Source: Grimontia indica
GTDB taxonomy: Bacteria; Pseudomonadota; Gammaproteobacteria; Enterobacterales; Vibrionaceae
Length of the DNA stretch: 64,000 nt
Direction: 5' to 3'
NCBI RefSeq assembly: GCF_000333895.2
Contig: NZ_ANFM02000014.1
Span: 124,001 to 188,000, forward strand
This document shows positions 27,830-37,586 of the stretch, piece after piece; positions within the stretch are counted from its first letter, which is position 1; every line of letters begins with the position of its first letter. The position numbers and the translations under genes were made by a program. The notes under the pieces are model-generated. The model searched no databases, was not told where the DNA came from, and saw only the letters and a list, made by a program, of their open reading frames with translations.

Positions 27830-27848
27830 ACTCACTTCAATATTTCGG

Positions 27849-27884
27849 AAAAACACCTTTGCTCAACAGAACAAAGGTGTTTTC
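27849..27884 (+). terminator. Terminator between cysZ and cysK
   Basis: AAAACACCTTTG and CAAAGGTGTTTT form a 12-bp stem with a 10-base loop; the T run is short, so cysK may receive some read-through. Confidence 0.75.
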
Positions 27885-28028
27885 TGCTTCCAAATACACT
27901 ATTTAGTGTTACCCGCATCTGAAACCATGCTGATAACAATAAGATATAACTAACGATTACTTTGCTTTCAGCCAAATCAGGATATTCTAAAACTCGTATA
28001 TCCCCTGCAAACCGAAGGAACGAAGAAG

Positions 28029-28997
28029 ATGGGTAAAATTTACGAAGATAATTCAACCACTATCGGCAACACGCCGCTTGTGCGTCTTAACCGTGTATCA
28101 AACGGCAAAGTGCTGGTAAAAATTGAAGCTCGCAACCCTAGCTTTAGCGTTAAATGCCGTATCGGTGCAAACATGATTTGGGATGCAGAGAAAAGCGGCA
28201 AGCTGAAGCCTGGTGTTGAACTGGTTGAGCCAACCAGTGGTAACACAGGTATCGCGCTGGCTTATGTTGCTGCAGCCCGTGGTTACAAACTGACTCTGAC
28301 TATGCCTGAGTCAATGAGCCTTGAGCGTCGTAAACTGCTGAAAGCACTGGGTGCAAACTTGGTACTGACCGAAGCAGCGAAAGGCATGAAAGGTGCGATT
28401 GCTAAAGCAGAAGAAATTGTTGCTGCTGACCCAGCAAAATTCCTGATGCTGCAACAGTTTAACAACCCTGCTAACCCAGAAATCCACGAGAAGACCACAG
28501 GTCCTGAAATTTGGGAAGATACTGAAGGCGAAATCGACGTATTCGTATCTGGTGTAGGTACGGGTGGTACGCTGACTGGTGTTAGCCGTTACATCAAAAA
28601 CACCAAAGGCAAAGCAATCACCACTGTTGCAGTAGAGCCTGCGGAGTCTCCAGTTATCACCCAAACTGTGAATGGTGACGACGTACAACCAGCACCTCAC
28701 AAAATCCAAGGTATCGGTGCAGGTTTCGTACCTGGCAACCTGGATTTGTCTCTGGTCGACAAAACTGTACTGGTTACCTCTGACGAAGCGATTGCAATGG
28801 CACGCCGTCTGATGGAAGAAGAAGGCATCCTAGCGGGTATTTCTTCAGGTGCTGCTGTTGTTGCTGCCAACAAAATTGCAGAATTGCCTGAGTTCGCAGG
28901 CAAAAACATCGTAACGATTCTGCCAAGTTCTGGTGAGCGTTACCTGAGTTCTGCACTGTTCGCTGGCATCTTCACAGAACTTGAAAACCAGCAATAA
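28029..28997 (+). CDS. cysK: Cysteine synthase A (O-acetylserine sulfhydrylase)
   Basis: A 322-residue PLP enzyme that makes cysteine from O-acetylserine and sulfide. Lys42 in FSVKCRIG is the Schiff-base lysine, EPTSGNTG (about 69-76) binds the substrate, and GTGGTLTG (about 177-184) binds the PLP phosphate. AAGGAACGAAGAAG precedes the ATG. It is followed by a strong terminator. CysB control is expected for the family, but I did not identify a clear CysB site. Confidence 0.97.
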   Translation: MGKIYEDNSTTIGNTPLVRLNRVSNGKVLVKIEARNPSFSVKCRIGANMIWDAEKSGKLKPGVELVEPTSGNTGIALAYVAAARGYKLTLTMPESMSLERRKLLKALGANLVLTEAAKGMKGAIAKAEEIVAADPAKFLMLQQFNNPANPEIHEKTTGPEIWEDTEGEIDVFVSGVGTGGTLTGVSRYIKNTKGKAITTVAVEPAESPVITQTVNGDDVQPAPHKIQGIGAGFVPGNLDLSLVDKTVLVTSDEAIAMARRLMEEEGILAGISSGAAVVAANKIAELPEFAGKNIVTILPSSGERYLSSALFAGIFTELENQQ

Positions 28998-29037
28998 CAG
29001 GCCTCGAGCTTCCAAATCCAATCGCATGATTGGCAAC

Positions 29038-29063
29038 AAAAAAGCCCCGTCGGGGCTTTTTTG
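29038..29063 (+). terminator. Rho-independent terminator after cysK
   Basis: AAAAAAGCCCCG and CGGGGCTTTTTT form an almost perfect palindrome around a very small loop, with a long T run. Confidence 0.92.
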
Positions 29064-29180
29064 TTTGATTTTTTAATCCTGCTCTAGTAAAAATTCCCCG
29101 CCTTTTATTTTCGGCCTCGAAATTAATCATCGCCTCGAGTGTGAGTCAGGTGTTGTTTTGAGCGAAAATGTCACAAAAGT

Positions 29181-29210
29181 TTGACTTGGATTAAGCTAGG
29201 GCACTCAAAT
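29181..29210 (+). promoter_or_regulatory. Possible sigma-70 promoter of the pts operon
   Basis: TTGACT-N18-TCAAAT gives five of six at -35 and four of six at -10. It lies about 105 bases before ptsH. Other start sites are likely in this operon. Confidence 0.35.
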
Positions 29211-29314
29211 CTTGGTTAGTTTACCGTCCATCGATAGCCAAAACTGGTCAATCAGTTTAAGCTAACCGAAGATTTAATACATAAACCTAAATAAATAATG
29301 TATCGGGGTAAAAC

Positions 29315-29572
29315 ATGTATCAAAAGCAAGTAGAAATCACTGCTGAAAACGGTCTGCACACTCGTCCTGCGGCTCAGTTCGTAAAAGAAGCGAAAGGCTT
29401 CGATGCAAAAATCACTGTAGAGTCTGGCGGTAAAGAAGCAAGCGCAACTAGCCTGTTCAAGCTGCAAACTCTGGGTCTGACCAAGGGTACTGTTGTAACT
29501 ATCAAAGCAGACGGTGCACAAGCTCAAGAAGCAGTTGATCACCTGGTTAAGCTGATGGACGAGCTGGAATAA
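29315..29572 (+). CDS. ptsH: Phosphocarrier protein HPr
   Basis: An 85-residue cytoplasmic phosphocarrier of the sugar phosphotransferase system. His15 in NGLHTRPA is the phosphorylated residue, and Ser46 in SATSLFKL sits in the position of the regulatory serine. It passes phosphate from enzyme I to sugar-specific enzymes II. It is the first gene of ptsH-ptsI-crr, 55 bases before ptsI. Confidence 0.98.
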   Translation: MYQKQVEITAENGLHTRPAAQFVKEAKGFDAKITVESGGKEASATSLFKLQTLGLTKGTVVTIKADGAQAQEAVDHLVKLMDELE

Positions 29573-29627
29573 TCCAGCTCTTTTTCTATCCATTAGTATT
29601 TCAATTTGATCAATGTAGGGTAAAGCT

Positions 29628-31355
29628 ATGATTTCAGGTATCCTGGCATCTCCTGGTATTGCTTTTGGTAAAGCGCTGCTACTCCAAGAAGACGACATCG
29701 TCATCAACAAAAATCCAGTTCCAGCTGACCAGCTAGACGCAGAAATCGCTCGTCTTTACGACGCACGCGAAAAATCTAAACAGCAACTTGAAGTGATTAA
29801 AGACAAGGCGCGCGAAACTTTCGGTGAAGAGAAAGAAGCGATCTTTGAAGGTCACATCATGCTGCTTGAAGATGAAGAGCTAGAAGAAGAAATCATAGCT
29901 TTCATTAAAGACAACAATGCTTCTACCGAGTACGCGATCTACAGCGTTATCGAAGAGCAAGCAGTCACCCTAGAATCTCTGGACGACGAATACCTGAAAG
30001 AACGTGCTACTGACATTCGTGACATCGGCTCACGTTTTGTTAAGAACGCACTGGGTATCAACATTGTGTCCCTGAGCGCAATCAACGAAGAAGTGATTCT
30101 GGTCGCTAACGACCTGACTCCTTCTGAAACTGCGCAAATCAACCTGGACTACGTGCTGGGTTTCATCACCGATATCGGTGGTCGCACGTCTCACACTTCT
30201 ATCATGGCGCGTTCTCTGGAACTGCCTGCGATCGTTGGCACCAACGACATCACTAAGCGTGTGAACAACGGCGACATGCTGGTTCTTGATGCAATCAACA
30301 ACACGATTGTTATCAACCCAAGCGAAGAAGAACTGACCAAATTCAAAGCGATCCGTGATGAGTTCATCGCAGAGAAAGAAGAGCTGGCAAAACTGAAAGA
30401 CCTGCCAGCTGTGACTCTGGATGGCCACCAAGTAGAAGTTTGCGGCAACATCGGTACAGTGAAAGACTGTGATGGTGTTAACCGTAACGGTGGCGAAGGT
30501 GTTGGCCTGTACCGTACCGAATTCCTGTTCATGGACCGCGATGCGCTGCCAACTGAAGAAATTCAGTACAAAGCGTACAAAGAAGTTGCAGAAGCGATGC
30601 ATGGCCATCCAGTGATTATCCGTACTATGGATATCGGTGGTGACAAAGATCTGCCATACATGGATCTGCCAAAAGAAATGAACCCGTTCCTGGGTTGGCG
30701 TGCAGTTCGCATCAGCCTGGACCGTCGTGAAATCCTTCGCGACCAGCTGCGTGCAATCCTGCGTGCTTCTGCACACGGTAAACTTCGCGTGATGTTCCCA
30801 ATGATCATCTCTGTTGAAGAAATCCGTGAGCTGAAAAAAGCAATTGAAGAGTACAAAGCGGAACTGCGTGCTGAAGGTCTGGCATTTGACGAGAACATCG
30901 AAATCGGTGTCATGGTTGAAACGCCTGCTGCAGCTGCAATTGCTCACCACCTTGCAAAAGAAGTTGAGTTCTTTAGCATTGGTACAAACGACTTAACCCA
31001 GTATACTCTTGCGGTTGACCGTGGTAACGAGCTGATCTCTCACCTATACAACCCACTGTCTCCAGCAGTACTGACCGTTATCAAGCAAGTCATCGACGCT
31101 TCTCACAAAGAAGGTAAGTGGACTGGCATGTGTGGTGAGTTGGCAGGCGATGAGCGTGCAACACTGCTTCTGATGGGTATGGGTCTTGATGAGTTCAGCA
31201 TGAGTGGTATCTCTATTCCACGAATCAAGAAGATCATCCGTAATGCTAACTTTGCTGATGTTAAGGCAATGGCGGAAGAAGCACTGGCAATGCCTACTGC
31301 TGCAGAAATTACTGCGCATGTAGATAAATTCATTGCAGAGAAAACTGTCTGCTAA
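29628..31355 (+). CDS. ptsI: Phosphoenolpyruvate-protein phosphotransferase (PTS enzyme I)
   Basis: A 575-residue enzyme that takes phosphate from PEP and hands it to HPr. His189 in [18 protein letters not shown] is the active histidine. The C-terminal PEP-binding barrel contains [17 protein letters not shown] and [19 protein letters not shown] lies before the start. Length equals the Escherichia coli enzyme. It lies between ptsH and crr, with 42 bases before crr, as one transcript. Codon use looks strongly biased, as expected of a highly expressed gene. Confidence 0.98.
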   Translation: MISGILASPGIAFGKALLLQEDDIVINKNPVPADQLDAEIARLYDAREKSKQQLEVIKDKARETFGEEKEAIFEGHIMLLEDEELEEEIIAFIKDNNASTEYAIYSVIEEQAVTLESLDDEYLKERATDIRDIGSRFVKNALGINIVSLSAINEEVILVANDLTPSETAQINLDYVLGFITDIGGRTSHTSIMARSLELPAIVGTNDITKRVNNGDMLVLDAINNTIVINPSEEELTKFKAIRDEFIAEKEELAKLKDLPAVTLDGHQVEVCGNIGTVKDCDGVNRNGGEGVGLYRTEFLFMDRDALPTEEIQYKAYKEVAEAMHGHPVIIRTMDIGGDKDLPYMDLPKEMNPFLGWRAVRISLDRREILRDQLRAILRASAHGKLRVMFPMIISVEEIRELKKAIEEYKAELRAEGLAFDENIEIGVMVETPAAAAIAHHLAKEVEFFSIGTNDLTQYTLAVDRGNELISHLYNPLSPAVLTVIKQVIDASHKEGKWTGMCGELAGDERATLLLMGMGLDEFSMSGISIPRIKKIIRNANFADVKAMAEEALAMPTAAEITAHVDKFIAEKTVC

Positions 31356-31397
31356 GATACAGCAGCAAAGAATTGATAACGCTTAGGAGCAAACACT

Positions 31398-31907
31398 ATG
31401 GGTCTGTTTGACAAACTGAAGAAGCTGGTTTCTGACGACAGCAACGACGCAGGCGCGATCGAAATCATCGCACCACTGTCTGGTGAAATCGTAAATATCG
31501 AAGACGTGCCAGACGTTGTTTTCGCTGAGAAAATCGTGGGCGACGGCATCGCGATCAAACCAGCTGGCGACAAAATGGTTGCACCAGTAAACGGTACCAT
31601 TGGTAAGATTTTCGAAACTAACCACGCGTTCTCTATCGAATCTGAAGACGGCATCGAGCTGTTCGTTCACTTCGGTATTGATACCGTTGAACTGAAAGGT
31701 GAAGGCTTCAAGCGCATCGCTGAAGAAGGTCAGACTGTTAAAGTTGGCGACCCAATCATCGAATTCGATCTGGCTATGCTGGAAGAGAAAGCGAAGTCTA
31801 CCCTGACTCCTGTTGTTATCTCTAACATGGACGAAATCAAAGAGCTGAACAAGCTGTCTGGTGCCGTTTCTGTTGGTGAAACGCCAGTACTGCGCATCAA
31901 GAAGTAA
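31398..31907 (+). CDS. crr: PTS glucose-specific EIIA component (Crr)
   Basis: A 169-residue soluble EIIA-Glc with His76 (ETNHAFS) and the phosphorylated His91 ([11 protein letters not shown]), counting Met. It phosphorylates EIICB-Glc, and its phosphorylation state controls adenylate cyclase and inducer exclusion. That links to the CRP-like sites at the porins. It is last in the ptsHI-crr operon, and a strong terminator follows. Confidence 0.98.
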   Translation: MGLFDKLKKLVSDDSNDAGAIEIIAPLSGEIVNIEDVPDVVFAEKIVGDGIAIKPAGDKMVAPVNGTIGKIFETNHAFSIESEDGIELFVHFGIDTVELKGEGFKRIAEEGQTVKVGDPIIEFDLAMLEEKAKSTLTPVVISNMDEIKELNKLSGAVSVGETPVLRIKK

Positions 31908-31922
31908 TTCTTGAATCGCAAG

Positions 31923-31951
31923 AAAAAGCGCAGCTTCGGCTGCGCTTTTTT
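31923..31951 (+). terminator. Rho-independent terminator after crr
   Basis: AAAAAGCGCAGC and GCTGCGCTTTTTT pair around the stable TTCG tetraloop. Confidence 0.95.
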
Positions 31952-31967
31952 GTGTCTGTTAAAAAGT

Positions 31968-31993
31968 GAAAGGGAGGCAATCGCCTCCCTTAT
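31968..31993 (-). terminator. Terminator after the beta-mannosidase gene
   Basis: AAGGGAGGCG and TGCCTCCCTTT pair in the leftward direction; the T-rich part (TTTCACTTTTT) is interrupted. Confidence 0.75.
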
Positions 31994-31996
31994 TGT

Positions 31997-34438
31997 TTAA
32001 AACGTCTCTGACAGTTGGTAAACACGAAGCCCTGCTTTCATTGCCTCTACATCAGCACAGCCTTCGAAGTTTACTGTGACCGGAGAGCAAGGCATCAGCG
32101 TGAAACTGCTGTCACTGAAGCGTCCCTCGCCTTCAAACTCAAGATGAACAAAGAATGCTGGCAGATCTGACTTCAATACCAGCTGCAAGCCATCCGTCCC
32201 TTCCATGATTTCAACATCCACTGAAGCCTTAGGTAGTGGTAGGCGTTTATAAACATCATCAAACCAGGTATTGGTGATCTCCTTGCCATCGCATTCCATG
32301 ACTACATGGAAGAAGCCTTGATGCTTACGCTCATCAATCACTTGTCTGTCGCATTGCCAAACTGTTTGGTTGTCATCTTCACCCAACTTAGTTTCAAACG
32401 GCCAGGTGTCGATCACTTCGCCTTGCCAGTCATACCAAGTCACCTGCCCTTTAGCATCCACATTCCGGTGTTCATCATTGATCAGACGAAGTGCCAACGC
32501 ATCCTGCTCTTCCACAAATACCGCGGCCTGAACGTCAAAGAAGCGCTTGGCATGATAGTGGAGTAGCTTCCAGCGTCCTGTGTACTCAATGCTTGACCAC
32601 GAGCTCACTGGCCAACAATCATTAAGTTGCCAGTAAAGAATCCCTCGGCACAGTGGTTTGTTGGCACGCCAGTATTCACTTGCTGTTTTAATTGCCAGTG
32701 CCTGCTGGACCTGGCTCAGATATAACATCTGTGCGAAATCTTTCGGGAAGCGGAAGTAGCGGGTGAACATCTCCGTCATGATGCTGTTGCCACGCCCATT
32801 CTTCTGGTGTTGCTCAAAGGTCGGTGATGTGACGTTCCAGTCATCTTCCGATGCGAAGGTTTTCACTGTCGGCAGAGACGGCCAGGACTGATAGCCAAAC
32901 TCACTACAAAAACGCGGCTTCACGGTGTGGTAGGCATCAAAGGACTTTCCTGAATGCCACACATCCCAGAAGTGCATGTCACCCTTGTTGTCATCATGCC
33001 AGGCATCGCCAAAGTCTAACTCACCATTACAAGGCGAACTCGCCCAGAAACGACGATATGGATCTTCACGTTCAACCACTTCCTGCAGCACCCGGTTAAG
33101 GCGATCATAATTCACCACGTACTTTTCGCGGTTGGTGCGCGACTCTGGATACCAACCGATCGCACCAATGACTTCGTTATCGCCACACCACAGGGCAATA
33201 GAGGCATGATCGCTGAGACGACGCACCTGGTACGCCACTTCCAGCTCTACATCTTTCAGAAATTCTGGCGTTGAAGGATAAAGCGCGCAGGCAAACATGA
33301 GATCTTGCCACACCATCAGACCAAGCTCATCGCACAATTCGTAGAAGCAGTCACGCTCATACATGCCACCGCCCCAGACACGAATCATATTCATGTTCGC
33401 CGCTTTCGCATCTTCTAAAAGCTGACGGTAGCGGTCTGGTGTTTGCAATGCCGGCATGGCATCCAACGGAATCCAATTAGCCCCTTTTGACATGATCGCT
33501 TTGCCATTCATCACAAACGTCATTGCCGACCCAGCTTCGTCTGGCGTGGTATCCAAATGGAGTTCTCGCAAACCAATGCGTTTGGTGACCTGTTGACCAT
33601 CAACCGATACGGTCAGTGAGTAGAGTGGTTGGCTACCATACCCAGCTGGCCACCAGCGCTCTGGGTGAGTTATCGTGAAGCCACATGCCAAAGACTCGGC
33701 ATCCGCTGCAATGGTAGCGCTTTGCGACTCACCACATGGAGATGTCAGCACACATTCAATAGCCACAGAATCAGTACCAACGATTTCTGCATCGATAGAA
33801 AGGGTGAGGTCGCATTGGCCGTTAGTTTGCCACTGCTGGGCAGTGCGAACACCTTTGAGTGCCATATTGTGGATTGGCTGCAGCTTCACGCTGTCATAGA
33901 TTCCGCTAGCAAGCAGACAAATCCCCCAGTCCCAGCCAGCGTGACATTGGGTTTTACGAAGGGTATTCATGTGAGGAATTTGATTATTACCCACCGCCCA
34001 AGGCACGGAAAATGGCAAACGTTCAGCACGTGCTTTCGCCTCAATATCGGCACGCTTCAAGGTGACAGTCAGAGTGTTCTCACCTTGTTTGAGATAAGGA
34101 CGCACATCAACTCGATATTCTCGGAACATATTGGCGCACAGCAAGACAACCTCGCCATTCACCGCTATAGATGCCACGGTATCGACCATGCTCAGCAATA
34201 GGTCAACTCGAGGTGCTTCCAGCGTTGATGAATCGGCCTCGAACGATTTCGTGAGGTGCCAATCATGCTCACTGACCCATTGAACGTCAGTTTCATTGCA
34301 GCCGTAATAAGGGTCAGGGATTTTATCAGCGACCAACAAGGCGCTGTGGACATCACCAGGGATTTGGATCGGTGCGACAATGCTGTCATCAGTTAATGAT
34401 GTCAGTGTCCATTCACCATCAAGTATTAATTGGGTCAC
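31997..34438 (-). CDS. Glycoside hydrolase family 2 protein, probable beta-mannosidase
   Basis: An 813-residue cytoplasmic-looking hydrolase with no signal peptide. The N-terminal jelly-roll domain (about 1-190) includes GDVHSALL and HAGWDWG. An Ig-like domain follows, then the catalytic barrel (about 300-610), with acid/base Glu422 in WCGDNE and nucleophile Glu513 in CSEFGYQ. C-terminal beta domains complete the fold. The arrangement fits beta-mannosidase, releasing mannose from small oligosaccharides; a glucosaminidase of the same family cannot be excluded. It stands alone, without a transporter or regulator beside it. Confidence 0.88.
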   Translation of the reverse strand: MTQLILDGEWTLTSLTDDSIVAPIQIPGDVHSALLVADKIPDPYYGCNETDVQWVSEHDWHLTKSFEADSSTLEAPRVDLLLSMVDTVASIAVNGEVVLLCANMFREYRVDVRPYLKQGENTLTVTLKRADIEAKARAERLPFSVPWAVGNNQIPHMNTLRKTQCHAGWDWGICLLASGIYDSVKLQPIHNMALKGVRTAQQWQTNGQCDLTLSIDAEIVGTDSVAIECVLTSPCGESQSATIAADAESLACGFTITHPERWWPAGYGSQPLYSLTVSVDGQQVTKRIGLRELHLDTTPDEAGSAMTFVMNGKAIMSKGANWIPLDAMPALQTPDRYRQLLEDAKAANMNMIRVWGGGMYERDCFYELCDELGLMVWQDLMFACALYPSTPEFLKDVELEVAYQVRRLSDHASIALWCGDNEVIGAIGWYPESRTNREKYVVNYDRLNRVLQEVVEREDPYRRFWASSPCNGELDFGDAWHDDNKGDMHFWDVWHSGKSFDAYHTVKPRFCSEFGYQSWPSLPTVKTFASEDDWNVTSPTFEQHQKNGRGNSIMTEMFTRYFRFPKDFAQMLYLSQVQQALAIKTASEYWRANKPLCRGILYWQLNDCWPVSSWSSIEYTGRWKLLHYHAKRFFDVQAAVFVEEQDALALRLINDEHRNVDAKGQVTWYDWQGEVIDTWPFETKLGEDDNQTVWQCDRQVIDERKHQGFFHVVMECDGKEITNTWFDDVYKRLPLPKASVDVEIMEGTDGLQLVLKSDLPAFFVHLEFEGEGRFSDSSFTLMPCSPVTVNFEGCADVEAMKAGLRVYQLSETF

Positions 34439-34733
34439 GCAATTTCTCCGGATAGTGCGAGATGCCGCGAACCGCTAATTCCTTGATACTGCAAAGCGTC
34501 CTTATTGCCACGCCCATTCAACGACTCTCAAAACATAAAAACTGGGCTGAGAACACCACAGATACGAAAGGCCGTCGAGTAGAATAAGGGCGCATCAGAC
34601 CGCCAATTGTCATTTCCAAAATCTGGCTCAAAAAACCGGAAAAGCCCTTTTAACCGTGCTCACAAATTGACATAAAAAAGCACCAATCAACGGTGCTTTT
34701 AATGTTATCAATAAAATTCAAAGCATTGATAAG
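34439..34733. other. Gene-free region between beta-mannosidase and DyP peroxidase genes
   Basis: These 295 bases hold the terminator of the peroxidase gene (34676-34701) and the presumed promoter of the mannosidase gene. No operator could be identified. Confidence 0.5.
34676..34701 (-). terminator. Rho-independent terminator after the DyP peroxidase gene
   Basis: AAAAGCACC and GGTGCTTTT pair around a 7-base loop, with a T run following on the minus strand. Confidence 0.85.
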
Positions 34734-35630
34734 TCAGATACTTTCTAGCACTTCCATTGAAGGTGCATAGAAGTACGCGCCTGTGACTGGCGTGGTAAAG
34801 CGAAGCAGCATGTCGGTTTTACCATCGCGCTCACCGAACATGCTTTCCAACATGGTTTTGTGAACATGCTGAGTATGGCAATAAGCCAAGAACAGCAAGC
34901 CGTGATCACCTGACACAGAGCCATATGGCAGGCTGTGGCGAACCATTTTTAGACCTTTACCGTCTTCTTTGATATCTACTCGGCCAACGTGCGAAGTTGG
35001 TGGTACATCTTCAAGTTCAATCGAGTCAGGCTTGGTACGGCCAATCACTTTCTCTTGCTGCTTGATGGTCAGTGGTTCCCATGCTGCCAGTTTGTGTACG
35101 TAACGCTGCATCATAACGACACTGCCACCAGCACATTCACCATCAGCGATAATCGCCACATCACGACGCGCTTCTGCGCCTTCCGGGTTTTCAGTGCCAT
35201 CGATAAACCCTGTCATGTCTCGAGAGTCGAGGTAACGATACCCGTAGGTTTCATCAATGACGTCAACCTCTGAAGCAATAGGTGACAAGAACTTGCGTAG
35301 CAGGAAGAAGTTCAGATCATGACGGGTTGAGTGAGCGTGAAGGAAAATGTCACACTCCGTTGCGGGCGCATGGGCATCACCTTCGCCCAGAGGGCGGAAA
35401 GCGGAGAAATCAGTCGGTGTTGCAATACCGTTTTCCGCGCAGAAAGCTGGGGAAAAAGACACAGCTGCTTTCAGATCAGCATCAGGTTGCTGGGCATTAA
35501 TGTCATCAACAAGGGAGTGAAGTGCGCGACACTGAGCAAGCACTTCTGAAGCAGAACCATTGACTTTCAGAACTGTGTACAGTGCGAAAGGACCTGCATC
35601 TGCAACGATTGCCGGTTGAGAAACCGCCAT
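34734..35630 (-). CDS. yfeX: DyP-type heme peroxidase (YfeX family)
   Basis: A 298-residue dye-decolourising peroxidase, cytoplasmic by the absence of a signal peptide. The family GxxDG motif is GFIDG with Asp144. His214 in TSHVGR is the proximal heme ligand, and Arg231 in VRHSLPYG is the expected distal arginine. It reduces hydrogen peroxide with a small organic donor; a heme deferrochelatase role has been debated for YfeX. Its upstream neighbours (36132-36617 DUF2919, then a small exported protein) give the yfeZ-x-yfeX order known from enterobacteria. Confidence 0.93.
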   Translation of the reverse strand: MAVSQPAIVADAGPFALYTVLKVNGSASEVLAQCRALHSLVDDINAQQPDADLKAAVSFSPAFCAENGIATPTDFSAFRPLGEGDAHAPATECDIFLHAHSTRHDLNFFLLRKFLSPIASEVDVIDETYGYRYLDSRDMTGFIDGTENPEGAEARRDVAIIADGECAGGSVVMMQRYVHKLAAWEPLTIKQQEKVIGRTKPDSIELEDVPPTSHVGRVDIKEDGKGLKMVRHSLPYGSVSGDHGLLFLAYCHTQHVHKTMLESMFGERDGKTDMLLRFTTPVTGAYFYAPSMEVLESI

Positions 35631-35743
35631 GTATTACCTCCAAGTAAAACTGCTAGTTTTCATTTTAGTTTTAAGAAAACTAGCATATTACCTGTGAAGC
35701 GCCGAGACTTTGTCTCAGATCTGTAAAGTGGGCTTTCTGGCAC

Positions 35744-36139
35744 TTATACCGACGTAATTTCCACTTTTAAAGATGCAAATTCATCCAGTTGCTCGTTGCT
35801 CTGATTAACAGAAGCCGGCGTATTCAGTCCCGCACTGACAACGGGCGACATGATGGTTCGCCAGCCGCCATCGTCGCACTGTTCTTGAACCAGAAGAGAA
35901 ATTTTCACCTCATCAGCCGTCACTTCCAAAAGCTCAGCTTTGCCAATGAGTGCACCTGTCTCTTCACCGTTATCAAACAGAACAGTTTCTTCTCCAGGCA
36001 CTAATGATACGGAGGTTTGTGCGCGGTGTTGCTTGCCGGCACGATCCATTTCGAAATTAACATCAACCTGCCAGTCAGCCATGGCTAAGGGGCTTAACAT
36101 TGCGCTGAACAGGACAAGCCCTTTCTTCCACTCATTCAT
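35744..36139 (-). CDS. Predicted periplasmic protein of unknown function in the DyP operon
   Basis: A 131-residue protein when started at MNEWKKGLVLF, which gives a normal signal peptide cleaved after LAMA and a mature domain rich in beta-strand residues. The longer frame (36169) would prefix ten residues inside the upstream gene. The start overlaps the end of the DUF2919 gene by 8 bases, so the two are probably translationally coupled. Two cysteines are not obviously paired. It occupies the place of yfeY in enterobacteria, but I cannot confirm homology. It looks like a soluble beta-rich envelope protein. Confidence 0.72.
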   Translation of the reverse strand: MNEWKKGLVLFSAMLSPLAMADWQVDVNFEMDRAGKQHRAQTSVSLVPGEETVLFDNGEETGALIGKAELLEVTADEVKISLLVQEQCDDGGWRTIMSPVVSAGLNTPASVNQSNEQLDEFASLKVEITSV

Positions 36140-36617
36140 TTTTTTCTTCTCTTGTAATGGGGGCTTCAAATAAAAACCGAATGCGGCGGCTTCTTAATAG
36201 GTATAACGCAAGCCAAATCGCTATCAGTAACATTAACGCCCCACTCCAGTGGAACTCCCAACGCTGAGCCATCAGGTGATTGACTTGCAGTATCAAATCA
36301 CCACTCAACGCCGCTAGGAGGATGTACTTACCCAACCGCCAAATACGCTGAAAAAATGCTGGGAAACGATGAAGACTCCCAGCCATCAGCATCAAAGCCA
36401 CTGCGGGAAATCCCAACGCCAGCCCGACATAAAGTGCATCATGGCTTGGGTAAATCAGCGAGAGCAAATCTTTGCCTTGCTCCCGGCTGACGCCTGCAAT
36501 CACAAACACTATCCAAGAACGCGCCAGAAAGAGGCCTGTCAGCCAGAACATCAGGTTTGGCTTCGCGTTTCCGTGTTTGTCGTAATAGTCAGGAGATTGG
36601 TACAAAAGCGTATTCAT
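36132..36617 (-). CDS. DUF2919 inner-membrane protein (YfeZ-like)
   Basis: A 161-residue membrane protein with four or so hydrophobic segments (about 24-43, 63-80, 93-110 and 124-141). The N-terminus YYDKHGNAKPNLMFWL is the recognised DUF2919 signature. It is the first gene of a three-gene leftward unit ending with the DyP peroxidase. The function is unknown. Gene-order conservation with yfeZ-yfeY-yfeX suggests a link to heme or peroxide handling at the membrane, which is inference. Confidence 0.85.
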   Translation of the reverse strand: MNTLLYQSPDYYDKHGNAKPNLMFWLTGLFLARSWIVFVIAGVSREQGKDLLSLIYPSHDALYVGLALGFPAVALMLMAGSLHRFPAFFQRIWRLGKYILLAALSGDLILQVNHLMAQRWEFHWSGALMLLIAIWLALYLLRSRRIRFLFEAPITREEKNE

Positions 36618-36793
36618 CTATCTTGTTTCTTCAGGATTATGCGCAGCCACCAGCAAAGGGAAGCATGCAAAAAAACATTGTTCATAACCCTCCTTGGCAC
36701 TTTGTCAGTAGTAATGGGGAGCACAAAGCTCGGGCTCATCATTTTGCGGTGTAGCGCAGTATATTTCAGCCCAAGCTTTTAGCTCGCTCACAT

Positions 36794-37114
36794 TTATCCG
36801 ACAGTGACTGCTGTTCCGCTAACACTCACCATCAACATTCCACCATTGGGGCCGACCACTTCATAATCAAGGTCGATACCTACCACTGCGTTTCCGCCTG
36901 CGGCGCGTGCACGCTCTCTGAGCTCCTCAAATGCAATTTCACGCGCTTTAGCGAGTTCTTGCTCGTAAGCGGCAGAACGCCCACCAACAATATCGCGAAT
37001 ACTCGCAAAGATATCTTTGAAGATATTCGCACCGAGAATAGCTTCTCCTACGACGACACCGTGGTAATGCGTGATTTCGCGTCCTTGGATAGTCGGGGTT
37101 GTGGTTAAGATCAT
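36794..37114 (-). CDS. ybjQ: YbjQ family protein
   Basis: A 106-residue member of the YbjQ/UPF0145 family (once called putative heavy-metal binding). Recognisable segments are [21 protein letters not shown] near the start, [18 protein letters not shown] in the middle, and [16 protein letters not shown] near residues 73-88. The protein forms small homo-oligomers in other species, but no function is established. It is a one-gene unit divergent from the DUF2956 gene, preceded by an AAAGGGAGAAAGGA ribosome site. Confidence 0.93.
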   Translation of the reverse strand: MILTTTPTIQGREITHYHGVVVGEAILGANIFKDIFASIRDIVGGRSAAYEQELAKAREIAFEELRERARAAGGNAVVGIDLDYEVVGPNGGMLMVSVSGTAVTVG

Positions 37115-37237
37115 TTGTCCTTTCTCCCTTTTATTGTCATTAGAGGTCTGACACGATTCTCAGAATTTGGTTTCGTGGCAGTCCCTTATCATCGGTATAA
37201 TCGCTTACAACGTAATACGGTTAAAGATGAATAAATA

Positions 37238-37573
37238 ATGAGTAATGCGACACCCTCACCGGAGACCCAACAAGAAGCGATGAAAATTGCCAAGGCAACG
37301 CAAAAGCCTGGGCAAACCAAAGAGCAGACAAAACTGATTGCTCAAGGCATTGAGAAAGGGATTGCGCTATACAAGAAACAGCAAAAAGCCAAAGCTCGGG
37401 ATCGCGATAAAGAACGGAAAAAGCAACTCAAGCAAAAACACGTCGATACCGTATCAACAAACGATGTGACAGAAACCGTTGAACCAATGTCTACGTCTCG
37501 CAATCTTTTGCCTTGGGGACTCCTGATAGTGAGTTGGGTGGGGTTTGCAGCCTATATACTGAGCAACCAATAA
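37238..37573 (+). CDS. DUF2956 family protein
   Basis: A 111-residue protein typical of Vibrionaceae and Shewanella. The N-terminal motif SPETQQEAMKIAKATQKPGQ and the Lys-rich segment (about 45-70) are family features. A single membrane segment (about 90-107) ends in a very short tail, so it is probably a tail-anchored inner-membrane protein with a basic cytoplasmic domain. The function is unknown. It is followed 13 bases later by the DUF1499 gene. Confidence 0.85.
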   Translation: MSNATPSPETQQEAMKIAKATQKPGQTKEQTKLIAQGIEKGIALYKKQQKAKARDRDKERKKQLKQKHVDTVSTNDVTETVEPMSTSRNLLPWGLLIVSWVGFAAYILSNQ

Positions 37574-37586
37574 CAGGGAATATACA

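Larger units (their letters stand above)
28998..29314. other. Gene-free region between cysK and ptsH
   Basis: These 317 bases hold the cysK terminator (29038-29063), a possible ptsH promoter (TTGACT at 29181, TCAAAT at 29205) and an A/T-rich leader with a small ATACAT/ATGTAT inverted repeat just before the ptsH ribosome site. A TGTGA half-site near 29140 lacks a partner. Confidence 0.55.

Noticed and set aside
29128-29180. A CRP site before ptsH
   Set aside because: Only isolated half-sites (TGTGA and TCACA) are present with the wrong spacing.
30030-30950. A 306-residue open frame antisense to ptsI
   Set aside because: It is rich in Cys, His, Phe and Trp, lacks a ribosome site, and lies opposite a highly biased, clearly functional gene; it is a codon-bias shadow.
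34989-35549. Open frames opposite the DyP peroxidase gene
   Set aside because: The peroxidase frame carries all heme and catalytic motifs; the opposite frames have no start signals or motifs.
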